A stretch of DNA of 64,000 nucleotides from positions 744,001 to 808,000 of the forward strand of contig CAWCJL010000002.1 of the NCBI GenBank assembly GCA_963795775.1, given 5' to 3'. Each line of letters opens with the position of its first letter. Positions within the stretch are counted from its first letter, which is position 1. The stretch is from CAWCJL01 sp963795775 (GTDB taxonomy: Bacteria > Acidobacteriota > Terriglobia > Terriglobales > Acidobacteriaceae). Below the pieces are notes generated by a model, which ran no database searches, was not told the DNA's origin, and saw only the letters and a program-made list of their open reading frames with translations. Positions 52,985 through 60,848 of the stretch are shown one piece after another. Position numbers and translations under genes: made by a program.

Positions 52985-54149
52985 CTATTGCGCGTCGGGC
53001 AGCAGGGCGGTTTCCTGCCGCAGGCGCGCGCTCTGCAAGAGTTGGCATAGCAGCGCGCAGCCGTGTTCCGCGCCGAAGCCTAACAGGGACGTGTGCCCGG
53101 TATGCAAGGCAAGCAGGGCGCGGAAAAGCTCGGGGCGGCGGGCCAGTGCATCGAGCGCGGTGCGCCCGAAGGCGGGCCAGCAGTCCATGGCGAGGAGCAC
53201 GCGCGCCATCTGCCGCGGGGCGCGGGCCAGCGCGGCGTGGCCCTGCTGGTAGAGACCGGGATTGCCAGCAGCGGAGCGCGTGCGCGAGCAGGAGCGCCTG
53301 ACGGAACGCCACGGCGAGCCCTTCGCCGGTGATGGCATCGACGGAACCGGAGATATCGCCGATGAGGAATGTGCGGTTTGCGTAGACGCGCGGCAGGCGG
53401 CGGTTGGAGGTGACGGCGCCGCGCAGCCCCGAAGCAGCGGATGCCTTCTCCAGGCGCGCGGTGAGCGACGGAAACGCCGCGAGGGCGGTGGAGAAATCGG
53501 CATCGCGAGCGGGGGTGCGAGCGAGCAGCGCGACGCCAATTTCCCGCGTGCTTACTGGCGTGACGTAGACCTGGCAGGCGGGGCCCCAGTAGACCTCAAC
53601 GGCATCGCTCCAGGGCGGCACGGCGAAATGCCGGCGCGCGGCGAAGCGCACGCGGCCGGTACGCGCGGGAGCAAAACCGATGCTATGCGCCAGCGTGGAG
53701 CTGTGGCCACCGGCAAGCACCAGCCAGTCGGCGTGGTATGACTGCCCACGGCTGACGAGCGTGCGATCGCGCTCGAGCGAGACAGGCGCGTTCCAGAAGA
53801 GCTGGACGCGGAGGGCTTCGGCCCGCTCGACCAGGCGCTGCTGCAGGTGCGTGCGGCGGAGGCCGAGTCCGTGGCCGTGTGCGAAGGAGGCGGCAGCGGT
53901 GCGCGTTGCGCCCTGGAAGCGGATGCCGTGGAGGGGAAAGCCTTCGCCGGGTGCGAAAACGGTGCCAAGTGCACGCAGGGCTTCGAGCGCGTCGGGCATC
54001 AGGCCTTCGCCGCAGGCCTTATCTACCGGCGGCTGCTGCCCGTCGAAGAGCGCACAGGCAAAGCCGCTTTGCGCGAGGGCGATGGCGGCGGCCAGCCCAG
54101 CCGGACCGCCACCGACGATGGCTACCTGAAAGCGGCGTGTGGGATCCAT
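52985..54149 (-). pseudogene. FAD-dependent oxidoreductase, one-base frame break
   Basis: ATG 54149 starts with FQVAIVGGGPAGLAAAIALA, the dinucleotide-binding fold, then VDKACGEGLMPDALEALRAL (geranylgeranyl reductase/halogenase-like), WLVLAGGHSST and FLIGDISGSVDAITGEGLAVAF (second FAD motif). After about 53265 the matching frame is +1: NPGLYQQGHAALARAPRQMARVLL to the TAG at 52985. The joined protein has about 387 residues. Such enzymes accompany type III PKS genes and oxidise or hydroxylate the lipid product. Removing one base in GCGCTCCGCTGCTGG restores the frame; an indel error is likely. Convergent with the PKS gene, divergent from the methyltransferase. Confidence 0.82.
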
Positions 54150-54232
54150 AGCGGAGTTCCAGCAACCATTATGCGCTCCGCAGCACTCTTCGATAGCAGC
54201 CGCCGTGGGCGCGGCCGGAGGAGGCACCAGCT

Positions 54233-54961
54233 CTGAAACGGATTCTGCAACAGGAGCTTCTGGACAGGGACGCGGGGTCTGCCCAGGAGGTACGGTCGGC
54301 GCTGCGATCGCTGCGCTGGGTCAACCGGCTGTTCGGCGGCAATCGCATGCACCTACGGCTGCTGCAGCGGGTGCTGCACGGCGTGACGGCGCGACCGCTG
54401 CACATCCTGGAAGTGGCGGCGGGGCGCGCGGATGCGCTGCGGTGTGCGCTGCTGCGCTTCCGGCTGCCGCATGCGGCCGTGCGCGTGACCCTGTTGGACC
54501 GGAGCGCGCAGCACCTGCCGGTTCCCGCGGAGTGGTCCGCACCGCTGCCCCGGCCCGAGTTGCTGCCGGGGGATGCGCTGAGCCTGCCGCTGCCGGACAA
54601 GAGCGTGGACGTGGTTTCCTGCTGCCTGTTTCTGCACCACCTGGACGAGCCGCAGGTGCAGTGCTTCTTTCGCGAGGCGCTGCGGGTCGCGCGGGTGGCA
54701 GTGCTGGTGAACGACCTGGAGCGGCGCTCATTGCACTACATGCTGGCGTGGCTTTTCAGCCTGGTGGACCCGAGCCGGCTATCGCGCCACGACGGACCGG
54801 TGTCGGTACGGCAGGCGTACACGCGCGCGGAGTTGGAGGCAATGCTGCACAAGAACGGTTACCGATTCGAGGTGTTCGGGGGCTATCTGTTCCGGCTGGG
54901 AATTGTGGTGTGGGAGAGCAGTTCGGGGTGCGATGCGGGCACTGCCACGGCAAGTTATTGA
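54233..54961 (+). CDS. SAM-dependent methyltransferase, probable CTG start
   Basis: Motif I is HILEVAAGRADAL, motif post-II DALSLPLPDKSVDVVSCCLF, then LHHLDEPQVQCFFREALRV, typical of UbiE/COQ5-like enzymes. The first ATG in frame (54347) would remove a conserved N-terminal region KRILQQELLD...LRWVNRLFGGNRMHLRLL. CTG at 54233 has GGAGGAGG 8 bases upstream and gives that region, for 242 residues, so I start there; a C for A error in ATG is the alternative. Together with the PKS and FAD enzyme it should methylate the polyketide, probably on oxygen. Confidence 0.78.
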   Translation: MKRILQQELLDRDAGSAQEVRSALRSLRWVNRLFGGNRMHLRLLQRVLHGVTARPLHILEVAAGRADALRCALLRFRLPHAAVRVTLLDRSAQHLPVPAEWSAPLPRPELLPGDALSLPLPDKSVDVVSCCLFLHHLDEPQVQCFFREALRVARVAVLVNDLERRSLHYMLAWLFSLVDPSRLSRHDGPVSVRQAYTRAELEAMLHKNGYRFEVFGGYLFRLGIVVWESSSGCDAGTATASY

Positions 54962-55034
54962 GGCGGGCAGCGGGCCCCTGACGTGTGCTAGTATCAGGCG
55001 CACATTGGGCGTGCTCCGTCCGGAGGCATTCCAT

Positions 55035-55676
55035 ATGATTCGCATCATTACTGTGGAACGGGAATACGGCAGCCAGGGGGCGGAGTTTGCGCACCGTCTG
55101 GCGGACCGGCTGGGCTGGCGACTGATCGACAAGTGCCTGGTCGAGGAGATTGCGCGCAAAACCGGCATGGATCGCTCCATGGTGGCGAGCTGCGACGAGC
55201 GACTGGATCCGTGGTACTACCGGCTGGGAAAGACCTTCTGGCACGGAAGTGTGGAGCGCATGCCGGCCATCATGTACGAGAAAGAGATATTCGACAGCGA
55301 GCGCATGGTGAACCTGGTGCGCAGCTATTTGAAAGACCGTATGGCCGAGGGCCACTGCGTGGTGGTGGGGCGTGGCGCCGCGCATGCGCTGGCGGCACAG
55401 CCGGGCGCCTTCCACATTTTCGTGTATGCCTCGATGAAGAGGAAGCTGGCGTGGTTCCGGGACCAGTTCCCCGAGCACGCGGACGAGGCCGAAGAGGAGC
55501 TGGCGGCAACGGACCGGCGGCGCGCAGCGTACATCCGCCAGTTCTATGACCAGGACTGGACCGATCGCCGGGCGTACCACTTGATGATGAACTCCTGCAT
55601 GGGGTTCGAGGCGATGGTGCGGGCGACGCTGGAGGCGACGGCGCTGGCGGCGCATGTGCCGGCCCGGGTGGGGTGA
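55035..55676 (+). CDS. cytidylate kinase-like family protein
   Basis: The 213 residues match the cytidylate kinase-like family: MIRIITVEREYGSQGAEFAHRLADRLGW, with the variant nucleotide loop REYGSQG (8-14), WRLIDKCLVEEIARKTG, HCVVVGRGAAHALAAQPGAFHIFVYA and RRRAAYIRQFYDQDWTD with the lid arginines. It probably phosphorylates a nucleoside monophosphate or another small substrate, unproven. GGAGG lies 8 bases before ATG 55035. It follows the methyltransferase by 73 bases on the same strand. Confidence 0.85.
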   Translation: MIRIITVEREYGSQGAEFAHRLADRLGWRLIDKCLVEEIARKTGMDRSMVASCDERLDPWYYRLGKTFWHGSVERMPAIMYEKEIFDSERMVNLVRSYLKDRMAEGHCVVVGRGAAHALAAQPGAFHIFVYASMKRKLAWFRDQFPEHADEAEEELAATDRRRAAYIRQFYDQDWTDRRAYHLMMNSCMGFEAMVRATLEATALAAHVPARVG

Positions 55677-55867
55677 GATTCGAAGTTCGAGCTGCTAGCT
55701 TCTAGCTAGAGGCCAGGGGCTGTTCTTGCTGGCAGCTGCATTTGCTGTCATTGCTAGCAGCTGCGTTTCAGCAGCCGAAAAAGAGGCGAGACGGCGGCCA
55801 GCAAACAGGACTAGAATGGCTCCGCCTGGCTGCCAGGCTGGACCTGCCGGCCAGCGAAGGAGGCGCT

Positions 55868-56686
55868 ATGTGCAGACTGCGGTTATCTGCAAGCTTCCGT
55901 CTGGGCCTTGCGATTGTGGCCCTGCTGTGTGTGCCGGCACCGGGAATACTGGCCCAGCCCACGTTGTTTGCCAAGAGCGTTGTGCCGTCGCCGGAACAAG
56001 CCCGAGCCGAAGCGCAACGGGAGCAAGCGCAGCGCGCCCCTAAGCCTACTCCGGAGCAGATAGGGGACATCCTGGTGGCGCGCAGGCAATATGTCGCAGC
56101 GATTGCGGCGTATCGCGAAGGGGCCACGGACACGGCCGTGTACTGGAACAAGCTGGGCATCGCGTACCATCACCTGTTTGCGATCACGGAAGCGAAGCGG
56201 GACTACGAAAAGGCTTTGCACCTGAATCCCAGGTATGCCGAGGCGATGAATAACCTGGGCACGATCTTCTACGCGCAGAAGGACTATAGGCAGGCCGAGC
56301 ATATGTACCGGAAGGCGCTGAAGCTCACGCCGGATTCCGCGGTGTTGTACAGCAATCTGGGTACAGCGCTGATTGCGCGACGCAAGTACAAGAAGGGCGC
56401 GGAGGCGTACCAGCGTGCGTTTGGACTGGACCCGAAGGTCTTCGATCCGAACTACGGCGGCAAGGTGGAGGAGAACACTCCGGCTTATGCGCGGGGCAAG
56501 CTGAACTTCTACATGGCGGAGACCTATGCGATGGCTGGCATGAAGGACCAGGCGCTTTTGTATCTGCGCCGGGCGCTGGCCGAGGGTTTCGATGACAAGA
56601 AGAAGTTGATGGAGGACAAGGAACTGGCGGTGTTGCGGGAGACGCCGGAGTTTCATTTGTTGATGGCTTCGGTGCGGATTGAGTAG
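55868..56686 (+). CDS. exported TPR protein
   Basis: The 272 residues have a signal peptide (LGLAIVALLCVPAPGILAQ), a Gln/Glu/Arg-rich segment, then four TPR-like helix pairs at about 75-210: AVYWNKLGIAYHHLFAITEA, AEAMNNLGTIFYAQKDYRQA, AVLYSNLGTALIARRKYKKG and the last with LNFYMAETYAMAGMKDQALL. TPR arrays hold protein partners; none can be named. AAGGAGG precedes ATG 55868. A strong terminator follows 115 bases after the stop. Upstream 55680-55760 has GCAGCTGC and CTAGCTTCTAGCTAG hairpins. Confidence 0.85.
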   Translation: MCRLRLSASFRLGLAIVALLCVPAPGILAQPTLFAKSVVPSPEQARAEAQREQAQRAPKPTPEQIGDILVARRQYVAAIAAYREGATDTAVYWNKLGIAYHHLFAITEAKRDYEKALHLNPRYAEAMNNLGTIFYAQKDYRQAEHMYRKALKLTPDSAVLYSNLGTALIARRKYKKGAEAYQRAFGLDPKVFDPNYGGKVEENTPAYARGKLNFYMAETYAMAGMKDQALLYLRRALAEGFDDKKKLMEDKELAVLRETPEFHLLMASVRIE

Positions 56687-56800
56687 GGGGTCCTTCCCTT
56701 GCCCTCCTAGATGAGGAATTATGTGGGTCTGCGACTTGCGAGGACAATCGCGCGCCAAATTCCTGTAGATAGATAGTTACTCGCAAATTATTTTTGCAAT

Positions 56801-56843
56801 AACTCAGGGCCGCTTCCCTGGTGGGTGCGGCCCTGAGTTTTTT
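56801..56843 (+). terminator. strong rho-independent terminator
   Basis: AACTCAGGGCCGC and GCGGCCCTGAGTT form a perfect 13-bp stem followed by TTTTTT at 56838-56843. It ends the TPR gene transcript. Confidence 0.92.
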
Positions 56844-56924
56844 CCTGCTTCAGTGTGACAGGTTTGGAGAATTGCTATGGCAAACGGTGCTGCTTTGTGC
56901 GGTCTGCGCTTCTGCGCAGTGAAG

Positions 56925-57092
56925 GGAAAAAGCAGATCCCTCGGCTACGCTCGGGATGACAACGGTTCTCGGTGAGGTTCTGCAGGTCGGGGACGGGCGG
57001 GTGGTTGGTGCGGTGGATGGCGGGGCGGATGGCAGCGTGGTTGGCGGGCTGGATGGGCGCGGAAACGGTAGGGCGAATGGTAGGGTGGGGTG
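56925..57092. repeat. REP element and short GC repeats
   Basis: GCAGATCCCTCGGCTACGCTCGGGATGACA (56932-56961), then loosely repeated GGCGGG/GGATGG units (56990-57090). Together with the terminator this fills the 416-base gap. Confidence 0.7.
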
Positions 57093-57102
57093 AAAGAGGT
57101 TG

Positions 57103-57600
57103 ATGGAGGTTGGGACGTTGCAGGTGCGAATGGCGGAAGCGGCGGATACCGATCGATTGATGCGATTGATCAATGCGGCGTTTGAGGTGGAGCGGTCGTT
57201 CAAGTCGGCGGACCGGGTGGACATGCGGGAACTGAAGGAGCTGATGAGGACGGGGCGGTTTCTGGTCCTGGTGGACGAAGCGGGCGCGCTGGCCGGCTGT
57301 GTGTACGTGAGGGTGAACGACGAGGACGGCGAGCGGCGGGGCTACCTGGGCCTGCTCTCGGTGGATCCGGCGCGGCAGGGCCTGGGGCTGGGGCGGCGGC
57401 TGATGGATGCGGCGGAAGCGCACGCGCGGGAGCGCGGTGCGCGCGTGATGGACCTGAGCGTGGTGAACATCCGGCACGAACTGCCGCCGCTCTACGCCAG
57501 GCTGGGTTACGTGGAAAGCGGGACAGCGCCGTGGCCTGCGGAAAAGGCCGGGCACGTGAACACGCCGGTGCACTTCGTGGTGATGTCGAAGACCCTGTGA
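57103..57600 (+). CDS. GNAT family N-acetyltransferase
   Basis: The 165 residues form one GNAT domain: VRMAEAADTDRLMRLINAAF, YLGLLSVDPARQGLGLGRRL with the acetyl-CoA loop RQGLGLG (91-97), DLSVVNIRHELPPLYARLGY and a closing strand HFVVMSK. Acceptor unknown. ATG 57103 (AAAGAGG just upstream) is preferred over an adjacent TTG at 57100. Convergent with the small gene that follows. Confidence 0.87.
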   Translation: MEVGTLQVRMAEAADTDRLMRLINAAFEVERSFKSADRVDMRELKELMRTGRFLVLVDEAGALAGCVYVRVNDEDGERRGYLGLLSVDPARQGLGLGRRLMDAAEAHARERGARVMDLSVVNIRHELPPLYARLGYVESGTAPWPAEKAGHVNTPVHFVVMSKTL

Positions 57601-57610
57601 GGGCGGCTGC

Positions 57611-57877
57611 CTAGATGGCTGTCTGTGCGGCGCGAATTGCCGGAGAGCGGCCGGAGACCTGGGGCGAATAGCGCAGGCAGTCTGCCTTGACCTGTACGAG
57701 GCCGAGCGGCTCGACATAAGCGGTGACGATGTGTGGCTCGACCTCGGCGGGGATTTCTCCATTCAGCCAGACGACGCGGCCGAAGTTGAGACAGCCCTGC
57801 TTGCCGGCGTCCTGGGCTTTGTAGGGTGTTCGCTGGACAACGATGTGTCCGCATTCGAAGTGGGCGGGTTTGCGCAC
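57611..57877 (-). CDS. small protein of unknown function
   Basis: I do not recognise this 88-residue protein. It has three Cys (ECGHIVV, KQGCLNFG, KADCLRY), a central strand-rich part (RVVWLNGEIPAEVEPHIVTA) and no signal or TM helix. GTG 57877 has AGGAG 8 bases upstream, and codon use is like the neighbours, so it is probably real. It sits between a GNAT gene and a DUF1440 gene, on the latter's strand. Confidence 0.5.
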   Translation of the reverse strand: MRKPAHFECGHIVVQRTPYKAQDAGKQGCLNFGRVVWLNGEIPAEVEPHIVTAYVEPLGLVQVKADCLRYSPQVSGRSPAIRAAQTAI

Positions 57878-58002
57878 GGAATTTGCTCCTGGTGTGGTGA
57901 CAGTAGCGGAGCGGGTGCGCGGACGAAATAGCACGATAGTCGAAGCGTGCAGATTCCCGAAATGGGCCTGTTGGCGCGGGTTTGCCCGATGGGCGAAGGC
58001 GG

Positions 58003-58542
58003 TTAGAAGAGATGCCGGGTGAGGCGGCGGACGCCTTCGAGCGCTGCTCCATAGACGGCGTGCGCGGCGAGTCCGCCGACGTGCATGGCGGGCGGGACCC
58101 TGCGGGGTGAGGGTGCGAGTTCGAGCAGGGGCAGCGCGGTTTCTGCAGCGCCGAGAAAGAGCAGGCTTCCGAAGGTGGTGCCAAAGCCGGAGGTGGCGGC
58201 GGGGAGGTACTCGGCGGTGAGTCCGTAGGCAGCGCCGGCGAGGGCGCCGAAGAGGTAATGCATGTAGGGAATGGCCTGGTCCTTCTGTTCGCGGGTGAGG
58301 TCTTTGCCGGTGAGCACGTTGGAGAGGCGGGTAGCGGACTCGGCGTGTGCGTAGGCGTAGCCGCGGAGCTGGGCTTTCTGCTGTTCGCTGAACCGGGGCC
58401 GGGCGTTGAGCGCCCATTCGGCTTTCTGGGTCGTTTTGATCGAGGCTTGCTGGAAGAGATCGAGGACAAAGGTGGCGACGGCGCCGCCGAGGAGGCCGGC
58501 GGCGAGACCGGCGAGGGGGCGTGCTTTAGCTGTGGGGCTCAT
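58003..58542 (-). CDS. DUF1440 family membrane protein
   Basis: The 179 residues show the DUF1440/YagU-like pattern: LAGLAAGLLGGAVATFVLDLF (first TM, after a short basic start), a soluble loop with WALNARPRFSEQQKAQLRG, then HYLFGALAGAAYGLTAEYLP, GTTFGSLLFLGAAETALPLL and VGGLAAHAVYGAALEGVRR, giving four TM helices. Function unknown; YagU affects acid tolerance in E. coli. ATG 58542 is preceded by GAGG. A broken partial copy lies 1.8 kb downstream at 60350-60446. Confidence 0.8.
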   Translation of the reverse strand: MSPTAKARPLAGLAAGLLGGAVATFVLDLFQQASIKTTQKAEWALNARPRFSEQQKAQLRGYAYAHAESATRLSNVLTGKDLTREQKDQAIPYMHYLFGALAGAAYGLTAEYLPAATSGFGTTFGSLLFLGAAETALPLLELAPSPRRVPPAMHVGGLAAHAVYGAALEGVRRLTRHLF

Positions 58543-58735
58543 GGGCGACCTCATCCCCTGTAGAGATGAGGGGCTTGGGAGTGAGGATGCGTTGGCTGGC
58601 TTTGGTCTCCCACTCTTCGCGATACGGCTGCTCAGGATGGGCACCCTGTTCCTCGGGGTGAGGCTGGGGTGGCGGATAGCGTAACAGCGGAATAAAGAGG
58701 ACGGGGGAGTCCTCCTCCCGAGAGATGCTTCTGAG

Positions 58736-59372
58736 CTACTGCGGGACGCTGGTGAGCAAGTTGCCGTTCAGGTGAACGCTGGTGTTGTAGATGGGATTGT
58801 GACCGCCGGCATTGGGAGTAATGGCGGCCGCGGTGGAGACACCCTGAGAAGGTGTGTTGGTGGTGGATGTGAGATTGCCGGTCCCGGTGTTCGGCGTCCA
58901 CTGCTGGTAACAGCCGCCGCTGCTGACGATGGTGTAGGTGAAGTTCTGGATGGAAGTACTGGCGTTGTTGTTCGTGCTGCCGTTGTTTTTGGCCTCCGAG
59001 GTTGAGCTCTGGTTCAGCGGGCAGTCTGTGCCGGATCCTGCGAGGGTGATCTGGCCGCCGTTCTGGCTTTTCGTGGAGATGGTCAGGGTAAACGTTGCGT
59101 ATTGGCAGTTGCCCTGGCCGGTGCCGTAAAGGTCATTGATCTGGTAGGTGAAGGTGGACTGTTGGAGCTTGGACTGGTCGCCCGGAGAGGCCTGCAGGGT
59201 GCCCTGGTAGGTGCCGGGGGTGGGTTGATTGCCGTTGTAGGCGAGAAAGCCGAAGCCTTCGCCGCGGGCGGCTTTGATGGGGGTGCTCCCGGAGCTGTCG
59301 GAGCCAGCGAGGGCGAGGATAGGAGTGAGGAGCAGTCCGGCGACTGCGATGAGCGTACGACGCTTTCGGCAT
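58736..59372 (-). CDS. secreted Asn/Thr/Ser-rich protein, start separated by a one-base shift
   Basis: The main frame gives a signal peptide (RRTLIAVAGLLLTPILALAG) and a beta-rich secreted protein of about 210 residues (GFLAYNGNQPTPGTYQGTLQ, YATFTLTISTKSQNGGQITL, QNFTYTIVSSGG) rich in Asn, Thr, Ser and Gly, like surface or adhesion proteins. No start codon exists in that frame close by. ATG 59372, with AAAGGA 5 bases upstream, begins MPK in the neighbouring frame; removing one A from CCGAAAGCG gives MPKRRTLIAVAG. I therefore place the start at 59372. Family not recognised. Confidence 0.65.
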
Positions 59373-59539
59373 GGTGTTCCTTTCGCACAAGTGTGCTGCG
59401 AGATTCGTGGGAACACTGTAGGAGCTTGGGGTGCGGGGTAGCAAGGGGGAAAGATGGCGGCAGCGGGGTTGAGACTGCGCGTAGGATGTGGGGGCACCCT
59501 GGGAAGAAGCCTGGTGTTCAGAAACTGAGGCGGCGTCCG

Positions 59540-60211
59540 ATGAGGAAATATCTTGAGTTAGTGGTTCTCTTTGCCTGCGCATTGATGGCGGGAAGCGCGC
59601 AGGATCATGATTCGCAGAGGTTTGATGCGCGTGCGCTTTTCCAACCCGGCATGACGGAAATGCAGACCGCGCGCGAAACCTGTACCAAGGTTCCCGGGCC
59701 GCAGTTCGGCGCATGCTTTGTGCAGCAGATGCAGGCGGGGGGTGCGTCGCCGCAGGCGGTGGCGTTCATGCACGCCGTCCACAACGACGGATTCATGCGT
59801 GATTTCAAGGATACGGGGCGGGTGGACATCGCGTTTGTGTACTACCCATTTGCGGCCAATGAGAACCAGCACTGCATTTTGGTGAACGGCACGCCAAACC
59901 TGGTGGATGTGGACGACTACGAACTCCTTCCCAAGAAGGAGGAGTTGGGGAAGAACCCGACCTATGCTGCGCTGCTGGGGAAGTATCCGAATATCGCTGT
60001 TTTTCCGGGTGACCGGTCGGGGACGGGGTTCATCAGCGCGGAGCGGTTGCCGGATGGCGGGCAGCGCTTCGTGGTTCCCTATGCGCTTGTGAACGGATGC
60101 CATGCCTGCGCGCGGGTAGGTGCACTGCGGCTGGCGTTTGAGTTTGATGCGGCGGGGAAGTTTCTGGGGACAAGGGTGGCGGGGGTCACGGAGGGGGCGC
60201 CGAGGCAGTAG
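59540..60211 (+). CDS. secreted protein of unknown function
   Basis: The 223 residues have a signal peptide (LELVVLFACALMAGSAQ). The mature protein has paired cysteines (ETCTKVPGPQFGACF) and a C-terminal NGCHACARVG with a C-x-x-C, plus strands IAFVYYPFAANENQHCILVNG and LRLAFEFDAAGKFLGTRV. No family recognised; disulfides are likely. ATG 59540 has GAGG upstream. Divergent from the Asn-rich secreted gene, so both may share a promoter region near 59375-59539. Confidence 0.68.
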   Translation: MRKYLELVVLFACALMAGSAQDHDSQRFDARALFQPGMTEMQTARETCTKVPGPQFGACFVQQMQAGGASPQAVAFMHAVHNDGFMRDFKDTGRVDIAFVYYPFAANENQHCILVNGTPNLVDVDDYELLPKKEELGKNPTYAALLGKYPNIAVFPGDRSGTGFISAERLPDGGQRFVVPYALVNGCHACARVGALRLAFEFDAAGKFLGTRVAGVTEGAPRQ

Positions 60212-60281
60212 ATAGGGGGGACAGCTTATATGTTCAGCGGGGGCTTATGGGAGAAGACCGGTCTGCGCTTCGCGCAGATAC

Positions 60282-60349
60282 CCACCCTTCGCGCTGAAGT
60301 GCCGTGTGGCCTAGAGGTGTTCTGAAGCGCGAAGGATGGGGCACCCGGC
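60282..60349. repeat. long inverted repeat, CCCACCCTTCGCGC family
   Basis: CCCACCCTTCGCGCTGAAGTG and AAGCGCGAAGGATGGGGCACCC arms. Its end directly adjoins the DUF1440 fragment at 60350. Confidence 0.8.
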
Positions 60350-60446
60350 GAAGTTGGGCGTTCTGTTGTTCGCTGAACCTGGCCGGGCATTCAGCGCCCA
60401 TTCGGCCTTCTGTGTCGTTTTGATCGAGGCTTGCTGAAAGAGATAG
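60350..60446 (-). pseudogene. fragment of the DUF1440 gene
   Basis: The 97 bases match 58366-58462 of the intact DUF1440 gene at most positions. On the minus strand the fragment still encodes QASIKTTQKAEWALNARP before a one-base deletion shifts the frame. Both ends are abrupt: a long inverted repeat on one side and the AT-richer island on the other. It marks a recombination or insertion joint. Confidence 0.82.
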
Positions 60447-60661
60447 AGACAGAGCTGGCGAGGGTCGCCGAGAAGACCGGCAAGTCGGCAAAGGGAGATG
60501 CAAGGGTATTTCGGGGAAAGCTATCCGCAGTTGATAAGATTAGTGCGAACTGGGATCAAGCGAGCGTGCCACCCGAAAGAGAGGAAGTATCCGCCCTTCT
60601 TGAGGACGCTTTCGAAGGAGCCCTCGTTCTAGCGGAGTCTTTAGGAACCGCCAAGCACTAG
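60431..60661 (+). CDS. small helical ORF at island edge, doubtful
   Basis: The 76-codon frame (TTG 60431) encodes a charged, mostly helical peptide: LKEIETELARVAEKTGKSAK, then EREEVSALLEDAFEGALVLA. Its start lies inside the DUF1440 fragment, so it may be the remnant of a longer gene cut at the joint, or a small partner (antitoxin-like) of the next gene. No good ribosome site. Codon use is less GC-biased than outside the island. Confidence 0.35.
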   Translation: MLKEIETELARVAEKTGKSAKGDARVFRGKLSAVDKISANWDQASVPPEREEVSALLEDAFEGALVLAESLGTAKH

Positions 60662-60848
60662 GAGACGGATCGATTAGCTATATCAGCGGGCCCGCAAGGA
60701 CCTAAGTAAGTCGGAATATTCTCTTAATAGGGGCGGTTGCTATTCAGTCTGGTCAGTAAGTCTTTCCACAATCCTAAACGCACTAGAACATGCTTATTTT
60801 TATTCTCCTGCGATAAGCCCATAAGCCCGCATCATTGGAGGAATTGAG
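60662..60848. other. AT-richer noncoding leader of the island gene
   Basis: 187 bases with no frame on either strand that I trust. It should contain the promoter of the downstream gene, and a structured RNA cannot be ruled out; I found no convincing terminator or riboswitch shape. Confidence 0.4.
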
